A stretch of 64,000 bases of DNA from Actinostola sp. cb2023 (taxonomy: Eukaryota > Cnidaria > Anthozoa > Actiniaria > Actinostolidae): positions 280,501-344,500 of the forward strand of contig JAUJYZ010000765.1 in the NCBI GenBank assembly GCA_033675265.1, given 5' to 3'. Position numbers and translations under genes: made by a program. The notes under the pieces were generated by a model that saw only the letters and a program-made list of their open reading frames with translations, was not told the origin of the DNA and made no database searches. Positions 23,001 through 33,446 of this stretch are shown piece after piece (position 1 is the stretch's first letter; each line of letters starts with the position of its first letter).

Positions 23001-25670
23001 CTTCACTTTTTGTAAGAACAGTCTAGTTTTTTTATGGGTATAGATTATGACGTGCAGACTACACAGGCGATCTATACTACACCCATAACGGAGAGAAATC
23101 GTTGCGTGGTCTGACGGTTGTTGTTTATCTACGCACACACAGTTGTAAATAAAGCGATTGTATCCACACTTTTGATTGGGTATTTCTAAGTTGTTTAATT
23201 CGCCTAGTCGGGCAGATTAGAGTGCTACTTATGCATTTGAACCCGTAGTCTTACGGGACGTGCACAGAGTGCCCAACATATACATATTGCGCGCGGGTGC
23301 TCTACCACAGGAAACCCATAAAAAGACGCGAGCATAGAAATATCCATCCTCGGAAACCCAGGGGCTGTAGGGGGAGGGGGAGGGGAAAAGGAAAGGGGTC
23401 GGAAAACAGCCCCTGGGGACAAACTCTTACAGAACGAGTTCCAGAGAAGTTAATGAGATGTGCTCTGATTGGCCACAAAAATATTTTGTGGCCAATCAGC
23501 AAAGAGCGGTACGTTGCACGATGACAGATAGTGCGAAGACATCCGGTAGCCCGTTTTAAGTAACGACTCGTATTACAACTGGTGCACCAAAGCGATAACA
23601 GCGGGTGCCAGCTTTCGCGGCAAAATACAAATACTCGAATGTGATTGGATGAGAGGCCATCTTCTTCCGATATTTCATGGTTTGCCGTAGATTCCAACAA
23701 TGAGCGAACCATATTTGGTAGTACTTAGCATAATTCGCTATTACCCGAAGTTATACGGATTTTCATCGTGAGGAAGCTTGTGATACGAAGGTAAACGACT
23801 CCAAGTTGTTGAAATGTGAGACTCTTCAGAATGTTTATATCCAGCAAATACATTATTATTTACCCATGTTTCTTTGTAGTTACGTAACAGTTAGGTTTAT
23901 TTAAGTTTCCATGGCATATTGTGTTGCTGTATGTTCGTGTTCTAAACATTTGGAGTGGGGATTCCGCGAAACTGCGTTCGACTTGAAAGGTCACGTCGAA
24001 AGAAAGGTCATTTGTGGAAGGATTCCAAATGCTGAGGTGTGAAGTACCAAACGGACCAATACAATTGGAGATTAGCTGAATAGATGTCATGGTTAGCGGA
24101 AATACAACACAGACCATGCAGTTGCTTATGATCAAAGAAATCTTTAATTTCTTCAAATTTCTTATATTTAATTCAAGTGAATTGTGTACATATCAAAACT
24201 AACCGGTTTGATTCGAATTAGTAGCATTCTCGGTCATTTAGGCTTATTTTGGCGACTCATTACAAACATTATCCAATTACAGTGTATGGTATGATCATCT
24301 TCTTCAGTATACAAACTTGCTCACGAGAGAAATCGCTGAATTGTATGAATATTTGATGCTTTCTTGAAAAGTGTTATCGTTGGATATTATCTAACACTAG
24401 TAATATCTAAAGATATAGGTTTGAATTTGGCGCTACGACACCTTTTTTGAGCTTTGTACCAATCAAATTCTTGTATTTAATTAAAAGCAAACAAGGTCTG
24501 ATTAACGGCTCCAAATCGCTTTCAAGTCCAAATCCGCACCACCTCTTACGCGAGCCGCTACTTAACTTCAAAGTGCACGATTCCCATGTGGCAATATGTG
24601 GTCTAAATGCAGTCGTTTCCCTTCTTTCTGCATGTGATCCATAGTTTTCCCTGGCGCCGTTTTTTGGGAGTTTCTCTCTCGTTTCAAAACGAAGAGCACA
24701 AAAGGTTTCCATACAGGAACATTGGGGTCAACTTTCTCGTTAATGATCACGAAATCTTCAACATTTCTTTTTCTTCTTTTATCGAGAGATTCTTTGCCAC
24801 AAACATGGAAGCAGTCATTAACAGCCTTTTTAGAGGTTTTCTGAACTTCTTCCATACAACCGGACGACAACAAGCGTAGAATAGAATAGAATTTAGCGAG
24901 GTCCATCAGATTGTATTCATGTATAAACAATGGCTCAGTGATAACTTCAAAGTGATAATTGATTTGGTTGGCAGTTCATTTAATCCCATTAACCTTCTCT
25001 GGAACTCGTTCTGTAAGAGTATGTCCCCAGGGGCTGTTTTTCCCTCTTTCCCTTTCCTTCCCCCCTCCCCCTACAGCCCCTGGGTTTCCGAGGATGAGAA
25101 ATATCATAAGTAGCCTCAGAAAAAATGGTTGGGTTGCCTGTGGTCGATGTTATAGTTGGATAATAATGAGCTACAAGTAATTCAATATTCCACACTTTTT
25201 CTCTTCAGTGGAAATTCCCAAGTGTCAGTACAAAAGGCTGGCTTCACATCGGTCTCTTTATCGCCTTCGTTACCATGCTTCTCACGTCCATCACTTGGAT
25301 AGTCTGGTCACGTGTTAGTTCCACGCCCACAGCGGTGGCCGAGCGCACCACTGACGAAGTGAAATTCGCCTACATGCTCAACGGTTTGTTTATAGCACTG
25401 GCCGTCGGTGGTTTATACTTCGATAGCTATCGCCACGTCAAACGATACTTTCAACGTTGGTCGGTGCTGAACCGACACATGATCATTGAGCCATATTGCA
25501 AACGTACTACTCAGGGGGGAGGTGACAGTGAAGAGGAGAAGGCAACTACACGAGCTGCGTCGACTACGAGTATAGCCGTTGAAATTAGCGAGAACGAAGC
25601 AAATCAGTCACCTGCTAATGCAGACATCGAGAGGAAATCATTGAAGAAATGTAAAGGGACGTGGGTTTGA
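20008..25670 (+). CDS. MARCH-family membrane-associated RING-CH E3 ubiquitin ligase
   Basis: Two exons, 20008-20613 and 25209-25670, join in phase 0. From the ATG at 20056 the protein is 339 aa, but the acceptor before 20008 and the open frame upstream of that ATG suggest an earlier exon. Residues 1-120 are Ser/Thr-rich and unstructured. The RING-CH finger is complete: C125-x2-C128, C141-x-C143, H151-x2-C154, C167-x2-C170, including CRICHC, HQNCVLNWI and YCELCKYKF. Exon 2 adds two membrane spans, around WLHIGLFIAFVTMLLTSITW and AYMLNGLFIALAVGGLYF. A basic YRHVKRYFQRW segment and an acidic, Ser/Thr-rich tail follow. In the family, the finger recruits an E2 enzyme and ubiquitinates other membrane proteins. 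The RING resembles MARCHF1/8, while the span region (SITWIVWS and the RYFQRW helix) looks more like MARCHF4/9/11, so no symbol is given. Confidence 0.85.
20614..22388 (+). other. MARCH intron, 5' part
   Basis: The intron opens with GTAAGTATTT. It is AT-rich sequence with ACATGTAC-type runs near 21120 and 21500 and an A13 run near 21737. No exon or repeat with clear borders was found. Confidence 0.4.
22389..22523. mobile_element. 135-bp foldback MITE in MARCH intron
   Basis: The ends pair ACCCTGTTAGCAGAGTTTCC with GGAAACTGCTAGCAGGGT and continue inward through CTCTTTGCTCGATGT / ACATCGACCAAAGAG. Confidence 0.8.
22529..22580. repeat. perfect 21-bp-stem hairpin
   Basis: CTAGCCTCCTTTGCAGGCGTC pairs perfectly with its complement across a 10-nt loop, immediately after the preceding MITE. 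The stem sequence resembles the ends of elements carrying TAGCCTGC. Confidence 0.8.
23345..25096. mobile_element. 1.75-kb TIR element with 9-bp target duplication, in MARCH intron
   Basis: The ends CATCCTCGGAAACCCAGGGG / CCCCTGGGTTTCCGAGGATG are perfect inverted repeats. The 9-bp sequence AGAAATATC is present on both sides (23336-23344 and 25097-25105). Each terminal repeat is about 110 bp. Each contains its own hairpin (CCCAGGGGCTGT ... ACAGCCCCTGGG) around a purine-rich or pyrimidine-rich loop. A 9-bp duplication with long ends suggests a Mutator-like origin; an 8-bp hAT reading is less tidy. Overlapping open frames inside (24407-24930) have no recognisable domain. Confidence 0.75.
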
Positions 25671-26612
25671 TAGAAGAACTGGTAGTTTAGTATGAATAAT
25701 GGAGCTGTTTAACACTGAAATACCGTGGTATTATCAAATCACGACCAAAGATATATATTCTAAAGTACTTAAACTCATATTATTGTTTCCGAATTTTAAA
25801 GTGCCTATGACGCTTGTTTTTTTGATCAGTTTTAAAATCACTTTAATTTGAAGTGAATAGTTGCATGATTTGATACTTTGTGATTTGGGACTTTGCATCT
25901 GTGAGTTATAAGGGTTTGAAATCTCAAAATGCAAATGAGGTGACGTCAAAGGGGAGGCATCATTTATCATACAAAAACACTCTAGTGCAAATTACTGACA
26001 TGTTGAAACTGGAGGAATCTTTTCTTAGTTTTCATTTCATAATTCCATAGACTTTTTGGCTACTTGAAAAACACTTAATAGATTATGGCAAATGCATCCC
26101 TTGACTCCTTGACGTCACCAAATCACCATGTCGTCATTTGAAACCTCTATAACTCAGTAATGTGAAGTTCAGCCCTGAACCACCCCAACATTCACTTCAT
26201 ATCTAGAAGTAATTTCCAAGATAGAAAAATAGCGTCATAGGCACATTAAACACGAAGTTCCGGTATAAAAGGACACTGTCCAGGGATACAGCAATACATT
26301 TGTTTAATCAATCTTTGCTAGTCACATATTTATGTACATGTTTATGTAGTGATACAAAGATTAATTAGCAAAAGTTAGTATTGTCTTACCCCTGGGCAGG
26401 CTCCTTTTCTACTGGAACTTCGTGTATGCATGCCCGCAATCCTCTACCCACACCTCCGTTATTGTAGGAGTAGGTTGGGGGACAAACTATCATGTTCTTT
26501 CAGTATGGAAGAAATGCTAAAAAATGATGTCATGACATCAAATGACATCAAATTGTCATGTTATACATTCTTAGAATGTACGTTGATAGATTGTTTTTGT
26601 TGTTGTTGTTAG
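25671..26612. other. 3' UTR and flank of the MARCH gene, with a probable TIR element
   Basis: Inverted ends AAAGTGCCTATGACGCT (25797) and AGCGTCATAGGCAC (26231-26244) bound about 450 bp. Inner inverted pieces include GACGTCA at 25942 and 26111. The element's full borders and target site could not be fixed. Confidence 0.4.
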
Positions 26613-26751
26613 AGTGATTCCAATCAGTAATCCTGGGCACTACTAATTAGCTGTCAGTGTTTATTTAGATGCAAAGAAGTACGGCCGGTTTGAACTAGGC
26701 CTAATAGTGTGTATTGGTGTAGTTAGTAATGCCCAGGTTTATTGGAATCAT
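26613..26751. mobile_element. MITE family C, copy 1
   Basis: The ends pair AGTGATTCCAAT...TGGGCACTACTAA with TTAGTAATGCCCAGGTTTAT then TGGAATCATT. A second copy at 61115-61250 shares the interior AGCTGTCAGTGTTTATT. Confidence 0.75.
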
Positions 26752-27820
26752 TATATTGTATTTTTGTTGTTCTTGATTGAGTCGGATCAAACCAACTCGA
26801 GTTTATTCTTCGAAATAAAACAGAAGTAGGTTCTTTCGCTCGTTCTGCCATGGGAGCGAGCAAGAGAAAGTATAATCCTAGTCCCAAATTTCTCCTCGGC
26901 TCCAAACAACAAACGTCTGCAAGCTCAAAGATATTCGATGAACTCCTCCCACTGCTTCTCGTTGGCATGGTGTCGCGTTAGTTTGATCCGACCACCGTAC
27001 AGTAGATCAGTGTCGAAAGTTCCATCGTATATGCTATTTACTCATCTTGAAGCCTTCAAATACGACCAAGAGAAAATAGCTAGTAATGTCGCTAGGCAAC
27101 GAGTGCGGCTAGCCTGCTCTGCCGCTCAAGTCTGTATTCGGCGAACTTTAGCATTGAAATGGAAGCATGGGAAATCACTGTATGATTGACATAAGGTACT
27201 TCCTTATAAACCAACAATATTTCCCATGATACATTTCGGTCGATACACGGGATTTCCAATGGTCTCATTTCTTGATAAAAGTCCGAAGTAAATTTCCGTC
27301 TCGATCCTTTCTTTTGCAATGGAAGACTTCAGATCGAGAAAAGGCAACCGCAACATTCTAGCAACATTCTAGCTGTTAGTACATTTGACATGGCTGCATA
27401 ATCGCAATGTGAAACATGTACCTAGTGTCCCGCGAGGGAATTGTGGTTCCCGCGGGACTTTATGGATAGTGTGTAAGTTTGATGGTTGTCGTTGGTGTAG
27501 ACATAGCCCGTCATATTTTGATTATATAAAAATTTACAAAACCTCAAATCCACAATAAATCACGTTGAATCGTTAACATGAATATACCGACAATAAAATA
27601 ACACTATGATAAGAGTTTCTTGTTCTTTATGTCTATAATTAATAACCGGTACTACGTGCCCTACACTGGATAAGACAAATGCTCTTCAAACCCCGGGAAT
27701 TATTTACAAATGTCTTGAAGAGCGCGCGTTTTGTCGAGTGTCCGCAATGGGGTCGCGGGTGGGGATTTAGTTTATGTTATTTGGGTTTATCGCGCATAGT
27801 AGAGGATAGAGTCCAGGATA
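26752..27820. other. intergenic, no gene supported
   Basis: It contains an inverted pair GTCGGATCAAAC (26782) / GTTTGATCCGAC (26982). A small hairpin, TCCCGCGAGGGAATTGTGGTTCCCGCGGGA, is near 27428. The CpG content is higher than in the surroundings but no exon is visible. Confidence 0.35.
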
Positions 27821-28007
27821 GAGTCGCTTTCGTATAGGTGAGAGTTACGGTACGGTTCGCGCCGTGCGGTGACCATGCCGTGTCTAAGCATTCTGATTGG
27901 TTGACGAATGATTTTGCGCGCTGTGATTGGTTGAATAGAATGCCTTCGATTCCGTACCATGACCATAACTCTGTGCAGTAGGTTTCCCACTCATACGAAG
28001 ACGACTC
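27821..28007. mobile_element. MITE family A, copy in reverse orientation
   Basis: TA-flanked ends GAGTCGCTTTCGTATAGGTG / CACTCATACGAAGACGACTC enclose the same palindromic GGTACGG blocks as the copies at 6525 and 6799, inverted relative to them. Confidence 0.8.
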
Positions 28008-28266
28008 TAATGATTGAAAGTAACGATACAGTAATGATACAGTAACGATACAGTAACTAAATATTAAAACTATAGAAGAAAGGGTCGAGCGGGAAGAAAA
28101 AACCCCAGAAGTTTCAATATTGAGATCCGTTTCAAAACGATGGTAAAATTGAAATACGAACTAAAAAAAAGTGTTAGGTACATTTACTTGGAAGAACATC
28201 AAATATCTCCACAATATATATGGTGTAAAACCCACCCATTGCCTTCTCCCTTCCCAATATCATCCG

Positions 28267-29384
28267 AGTAGTAGTCCCCCCCATATGCTGTGAATGGAAT
28301 GTTGTGACGTTGTAAAACGACGCTACATTCCAGCGTTAGAATGTATTTGGATGACGCGGAATTGCATCTATGGTATGTAGTTTAAACAACGACATTGTTA
28401 TGACAACACGAACAATGTTTCAACGGTCACTGTTTGTAAATGGAAGGGAAACAATGTATGACGCAGAAATAAATTTTAGTAATGTAAATAACAAAAAGAA
28501 GAATGCGTAAACAAAATTAGAATGCATGAACTCGTTAATAAATACTTGCAAGTCAACTGACTTTCATCAAAACATTGAACAGAATTCACTTGGGATTTCC
28601 TCAACTAGTCATGTATTTCTTAATCGAAGATGATTTCTCCACATGTATAACGGTCAATGAGGATGGTACGAAGGAGGTGATGATTTACGATAGCGCCAAC
28701 TTATCCCCCCTTGAGTTAGTCGAGAAAATGAATGGTGGTGGTCTGCACGTTTCCTTCACAAGCTTCGAGAAATTCCAGCAGCATTTCAAAAAAATCAAGA
28801 CTTTCATCGATCAGATCAGTCATGGAAACCCCAAAAGGAAGAGAAAAGAAAACGAAAAAGAATACAGACAAGAAGAAGGCTTGGCGCAAGAAAAGAAAAG
28901 GAAGACGAAGAGCAAAGACAAGAAACAAGTCTTAAATTATCCTGACACTCCCGCTCCTTTCGTGAAGAGAGAAACCTGTTTATCTCAAGCTGATAATGCC
29001 ACGAAGAAAAATTTTGTGCGATGATCGAATTGGAAATGTCAGACAGGCAAAAGTCCATCGAGAATGATTATCTTTGCCAAAGAAACGACTGATCAGCTTT
29101 CTACCATATCATCGTTAAAGAAAACTGTTACGAATGTTGCCACGACAGACCAAGCCAAAAAGATCACGATCTGTGTATTGAAGCCTCGCACGTGGAACTT
29201 GTTGAACGTTTCTTTGAAAAGGCATTGTCAAACGTAAACAAGGTTAAAGCCGTTCTAGAACAATGGTGTAAAAGCTTAAGTGACTTCGAACCACCTGTAA
29301 GCTCAGTAGAGATGAATAAGTATAACTGTTCTGAATGGATCAATGAAAAATTAACTGATAGTTTGACAGTTCAAAAAGTAAAAG
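28267..29384. repeat. left terminal inverted repeat of the 6.28-kb element
   Basis: It matches the right arm (33421-34542) in inverse orientation. The outer part is collinear without gaps: paired coordinates sum to 62809 across both copies of the 149-aa ORF. The inner part, from about 29155, has substitutions and small indels. Confidence 0.9.
28575..29024 (+). CDS. TIR-borne 149-aa basic protein, left copy (function unknown)
   Basis: The open frame runs from ATG to TGA and is identical to the protein in the right arm at 33785-34234. Residues 1-85 look globular (MNRIHLGFPQLVMYFLIEDD, then KEVMIYDSANLSPLELVEKM and SFEKFQQHFKKIKTFIDQIS). Residues 87-120 are strongly basic (NPKRKRKENEKE, KKRKTKSKDKK), which suggests a nuclear or nucleic-acid-binding tail. 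I do not recognise the family. An overlapping reading frame continues after the stop (see 29012-29413), so this may be the first part of a longer spliced or frameshifted product. Confidence 0.5.
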   Translation: MNRIHLGFPQLVMYFLIEDDFSTCITVNEDGTKEVMIYDSANLSPLELVEKMNGGGLHVSFTSFEKFQQHFKKIKTFIDQISHGNPKRKRKENEKEYRQEEGLAQEKKRKTKSKDKKQVLNYPDTPAPFVKRETCLSQADNATKKNFVR

Positions 29385-29413
29385 AACTTCTTTTGGCGGA
29401 ATCGATCAGATGA
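29012..29413 (+). pseudogene. Cys/His-motif reading frame downstream of the TIR ORF, left copy
   Basis: In the frame shifted from the 149-aa ORF, coding-like sequence starts at an ATG overlapping that ORF's end. It meets a TGA at 29090-29092 and then stays open to 29413. The open part contains NCYECCHDRPSQ followed by HDLCIEASHVELVERFFEKA, a compact Cys/His cluster that could bind zinc. The TGA is present in both arms, so it predates the duplication or gene conversion of the arms, or it marks a real gene boundary. No family was recognised. Confidence 0.35.
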
Positions 29414-29878
29414 CTTTTGAATGAAAGTAAACAATGTTTATTTAGCTTTTTCTCAGATCAGTTTAATTTTTGCGGCTTCTGCAGAGCTTCTCGCCCTTCT
29501 ACAAGGACTGGAGCATCCACAAAGATGGACCATGGGTACTTATCCGTGAAAATCAAGAAGTAAAAAATAAATATTAAAAATATTAAAAAAAATACTGTAC
29601 AGACAGGAAGTTGGAGATTATGAACTCTGCATGAAATACTGGTCACAATATAGAATGTGAAGAAATTTAAATTGTGAAAGTATTTAATTCTTGTGATTTT
29701 TTAAATGTCAATAGTAACTGTAATACTGAACAATGTTTAAATGAAATAAAACTATATAAATACTTCAAAACCATAAATGTTGCGTGCTCATTTTCAGTTC
29801 CGAATCAGTTTCAATATTTAGTTACATGCGCATTGTTCACACATTATTATTTTTTAGTATGAAACAAAGATTTCAAGC

Positions 29879-30509
29879 CTAATGCATCTCCACATCTTGG
29901 TCAGAGACATCATCGTCATCTAACTCATTGATTAGATCGTTCAACAAAAACTTTCGTTTGTGAATGGCCACTTGCGTTGCCTCTTTCCAACCATACTCCC
30001 CTGTATCTAGTAGATCCTGTCTAGTTCTCGTGATCTTTTGATAAAATGGATCTCTTTTCATTGCATGCATCCATTCCAACTTTTCCATCAATACTTTTCT
30101 TAGTTCTTTTCTAAAAACTGGCAACATTTTATTATGTGCATTTACTTTAGCACTCGGTTTTGTTTCACCTTGGTGTTCATACTCCTCCATAAGGCTTTCT
30201 ACCTCTACTTCATGTCGTCCCATTGCTTCATCAATGAGAGTTGTCCAGCACTGTGGTAATGATTGATTGTCATCAGAGTCACTTGAGTCACTTGAGTCCA
30301 TTGCTCTCGCAGCTGGATTCTGATTCTTGACTATCGTCGGTGAAATTATTTGGAGAACTGTCATCACTGTATTCCTCTTCGCTACTGGTTATTTCGCTCT
30401 GATCACTGTGGTCATCCATTTTACAGGATTTATTGTCTAAATGGCGTCTCAAATTAAAGCCTCTTGAAAATATTTTACCGCAGAAAGAGCACGTTGTGGA
30501 ATTAGACAT
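29879..30509 (-). pseudogene. C2H2-finger protein with acidic linker and helical C-terminus, frameshifted
   Basis: Two overlapping - strand frames fit one protein. The upstream frame (30288-30509) begins MSNSTTCSFCGKIFSRGFNL and continues RRHLDNKSC, a single C2H2-like finger, followed by a Ser/Asp/Glu-rich linker. The downstream frame (29879-30367) continues with an SDSSDSDD-type linker and then a charged helical domain containing KMLPVFRKELRKVLMEKLEW, RDPFYQKITRTRQDLLD and HKRKFLLNDLINELDDDD. The frame change falls in the low-complexity acidic linker around 30290-30365. It could be a true lesion, a sequencing error or a programmed shift. The function is unknown; a DNA-binding regulator of the element is a guess. 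Confidence 0.45.
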
Positions 30510-30599
30510 GTGTAATTACTATATTCCTACCACGTACTGTTGCTGTGGAATGGTTATCAATTCAAAAACGACACACTTTATATGGACGGTAAATTACCA

Positions 30600-30975
30600 A
30601 TTGAGCAGAATGAGCATGAAATGAGCAGTTAATGTGCAGTATGAGCATGAATTGAGCAGAATGAGCATGAAATGAGCATGAAATGAGCAGTATGAGCATG
30701 AATTGAGCAGGGTGATGAGCATGAAATGAGTAGTTAATATGCAGTATGAGCATGAATTGAGCAGAATGAGCATGAAATGAGCATGACATGAGCAGTATGA
30801 GCATGAATTGAGCAGGGTGATGAGCATGAAATGAGTAGTTAATGTGCAGTATGAGCATGAATTGAGCAGAATGAGCATGAAATGAGCATGAAATGAGCAG
30901 TATGAGCATGAATTGAGCAGGGTGATGAGCATGAAATGAGTAGTTAATGTGCAGTATGAGCTAGTATGAGCAGAA
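30600..30975. repeat. higher-order tandem repeat of ATGAGCATGAA units
   Basis: Short units (AATGAGCATGA, TTGAGCAG, ATGTGCAGTATGAGC) are arranged in a period of about 105 bp repeated roughly three times. It lies inside the 6.28-kb element, upstream of the C2H2 frame. Long frames across it are repeat artefacts. Confidence 0.85.
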
Positions 30976-31333
30976 AACGAATGATATATTCTCGACTGCG
31001 TCAATTAGCAGGAGCTCGTTCAGAATACGAACGTGTAATACAATATGTACTATGATAGAGGGTAATAAAAAAATTTAAAAAAAGAAAGAAGATATACACT
31101 GATTATAATATTCATTTCATTCTCAATGAACATGATATATATTTAATATCTTAAACACTGTCTGATTGGCTGATTTTGTAAATAGTACATAATATATATA
31201 CGCGCAAAGTTATTTCTACTTGTGGGTTCTCTTCCTCTTACAAGCGTTTGATTGCGGTTCTCATTAGCATTATATATGTGTCATCTATCCAGTTCAGTTC
31301 ATCCACCCCATGCATGATGCATGCGTACGTGTT

Positions 31334-31858
31334 TTACTTGGTTTTATGGTAGATGCAATTACACAGATAAAAGTTGCCTTGACAGTGCGGACATGATGTT
31401 TTAGGATATCGTTTGTAACATTCGGGCAGTAGACAATCTACGACTTCGAAGCGTCTGGTAGTACAGCGGCACGTTTCCTCTGTAGGAGTGAGATCCATGA
31501 GACTGTAATGGTTACAATATCGATTAACAATCACAGCATATCCTTGTTTGAAATGAAACGTAGTTTCACAGTCACAATCTTTCTCCAGAACGATGGGATC
31601 TTCACCAGTGTCAGCACGCTCTTTCAAGTCAATCAAGAATCGTTTCATTTCGGCAAAGGTGCGACCGCACACCTGACAGTGATTCATTCGCGAGCAGGAT
31701 TGAAGAAGTTCCTTCATACAGCATTTTTTATTTGGATCCATAGTAGAGGAACAACTCAGTAAGTTTGTTTTGTCGGGGAAACCTTGTTTATTACTGAAGG
31801 TTTTAAACTTTGCAGACCAAATCATTTTATAACATTTCAACAAGCGCGTGGTCACCAA
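31334..31858 (-). CDS. Cys-rich protein of the 6.28-kb element (function unknown)
   Basis: The likely usable start is the internal ATG of MDPNKKCCMKELLQSC, about 40 codons into the 174-aa open frame. The protein has many Cys/His clusters (NHCQVCGRTF, KDCDCETTFHF, RYCNHY, EETCRCTTRR, CPHCQGNFYLCNC), consistent with two or more zinc-binding modules. The upstream - strand ORF ends in a similar CERCCNCK cluster next to a possible donor (32017). The two may therefore be exons of one gene, joined at the acceptor CTGCAAAG near 31815. No family was recognised. Confidence 0.45.
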   Translation of the reverse strand: MVTTRLLKCYKMIWSAKFKTFSNKQGFPDKTNLLSCSSTMDPNKKCCMKELLQSCSRMNHCQVCGRTFAEMKRFLIDLKERADTGEDPIVLEKDCDCETTFHFKQGYAVIVNRYCNHYSLMDLTPTEETCRCTTRRFEVVDCLLPECYKRYPKTSCPHCQGNFYLCNCIYHKTK

Positions 31859-31948
31859 GCTTTTTAAAAACTTCAGCGGCCAATCAGTTATTCACTATGA
31901 TTAAATTAACACTGATAATAACTCATATGCGTTCATTCGTATCGTCAT

Positions 31949-32584
31949 CTAGTAACAATTGTATATACCATAAGTATGTAATAATATATAATAAGCATTT
32001 TGATTCTTAAACTTTACCTTACAATTACAACATCGTTCACATACATTCATAAAATCTGCATCCTCTACGACTATGTAATCGGGTGAATTTCTTTTATAGC
32101 TATAATGATGAATACTTAGATGACTTATTTCTGAATACTCATACGAGTTTTTACGAGCTTTCCGCGTGCGTTTCAAAAATTCAGATAAGGGTTCATCTTT
32201 TCTGTCGATACTTTGATCTTCATCTGCAATATATCTTTTCATATAATTTTTACGAAAGCGTTCAAATGGTTTCTCTTGGTAGTCTTTTCCGTTCAAGAAA
32301 CGTTCCTGATCATCCAAGTGAAAGTCCACAATCAAACGGCGACCTCTGATTTCGTAAAGCGTTCCTTCTTCTTCGTTGTTCTGTTTCGACTTGCAATTAA
32401 TTTCTTCACAGTATCGCTCCCCTTTGGCTTTGTATTTTTCCTTTTTAGCTATTCCATATTCAGATGGAAGTATAAACTTGGAGTTCAAAGCTTTACCAAA
32501 TTGAAATCCATACAATAGTTTCATCCTGTAGTCGTTCACAGCCTCGTGCTCTTTTTTCACTTTAAGATATCGTTCGTTGTACAT
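31949..32584 (-). CDS. charged 211-aa protein of the 6.28-kb element (function unknown)
   Basis: The frame opens MYNERYLKVKKEHEAVNDYR and is rich in Lys, Glu, Tyr and Arg. Recognisable stretches are GKALNSKFILPSEYGIAKKE, GTLYEIRGRRLIVDFHLDD, ERFRKNYMKRYI and EFLKRTRKARKNS. A C-terminal Cys cluster, DFMNVCERCCNCK, follows at about residue 180. That cluster is followed by GTAAAGT, so the last 22 codons may be intronic. No known fold could be assigned by eye. Confidence 0.45.
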   Translation of the reverse strand: MYNERYLKVKKEHEAVNDYRMKLLYGFQFGKALNSKFILPSEYGIAKKEKYKAKGERYCEEINCKSKQNNEEEGTLYEIRGRRLIVDFHLDDQERFLNGKDYQEKPFERFRKNYMKRYIADEDQSIDRKDEPLSEFLKRTRKARKNSYEYSEISHLSIHHYSYKRNSPDYIVVEDADFMNVCERCCNCKVKFKNQNAYYILLHTYGIYNCY

Positions 32585-32716
32585 GGTTCAATCGTTTTTG
32601 GTACCAGTGGAGAAAGAGCGCGGCCTTTGTACTGAAGATAAGCTTCTCTTGGATTGTTTTTAGGACCAATGAACTTCTCTCTGGTTTCTTGGACTAGGTA
32701 GAGGTGATGGTCGGCA

Positions 32717-33332
32717 CTAGTTCTCATTCACAGTCACAATCCTCACAGTCACTCCATCATCTTTCTTGATGTAACAGTGGAAGTTGATACATTTGTCGAT
32801 TTCATGGGCCCACGATGAAATAGAATACTCGGGGTAGATTAGAAGGCTGAAAAATTTACGAGACATTCGATTTGCAAAAAGGGCAATGAAGAATCCCTTT
32901 TTCAGATGGGTGCGTTGTTTGGCTGTTATCTTTTCGTCACGCATTTGAAGCAGGGAAGAAACACTGAAGGAGGAATGGATCTCGTGAATATGGTTTTCTA
33001 AGGTGTGCTGAATGTTGGCAAAGTGTGGATGGTGGTAAGGAATGCCATATTTTCCCATCAGTGTGGGTAGAAACTTGAGCATCTCCACATACCACTCTGG
33101 ACTTTTCATTAAAGGATGGATGTGGTCGAACAGCTCGGTCCAAACGGATTCTTGGTCAAAGTGCCAAACATCCCATGCTCCAAAAAGTCCATGCAGCTCG
33201 TTTTGTTCCCTCACTTTTTTTTGCATCAGCAATTCTCTTGGAGGTGTAATAATAGAGACAGTTGAAAAACAATTTAAGCTCATTCACCTCCTTAGGGATG
33301 AGAACGCGACCATTTCGTAGCATCATCATCAT
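32717..33332 (-). pseudogene. 188+ aa protein of the 6.28-kb element with a homopolymer frameshift
   Basis: The main frame (32717 to about 33215) contains EQNELHGLFGAWDVWHFDQE, MKSPEWYVEMLKFLPTLMGK, NHIHEIHSSFSVSSLL, KKGFFIALFANRMSRKFFSL and CINFHCYIKKDDGVTVRI. A separate frame upstream opens MMMMLRNGRVLIPKEVNELK and ends a few codons past a run of eight A (T8 on the + strand, 33215-33222). This looks like one protein broken by a 1-nt homopolymer shift. The ATG at 33332 is then the natural start, instead of the ATG at 33283. The family is unknown. Confidence 0.45.
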
Positions 33333-33446
33333 GAATGTCTGAAATCAGAGCAGAAAATGATCAGTTTTGATTTGAGACGTAAAGTATATAGAGTGAAACA
33401 AGGAATGGAATGTTAAAGTTATTTTACTTTTTGAACTGTCAAACTA

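Noticed and set aside
24407..24930. Possible transposase gene in the 1.75-kb element (overlapping frames of 90-120 codons on both strands)
   Set aside because: No transposase motif, zinc-finger or catalytic triad is visible. The frames overlap on opposite strands, and the residue pattern is unconvincing.
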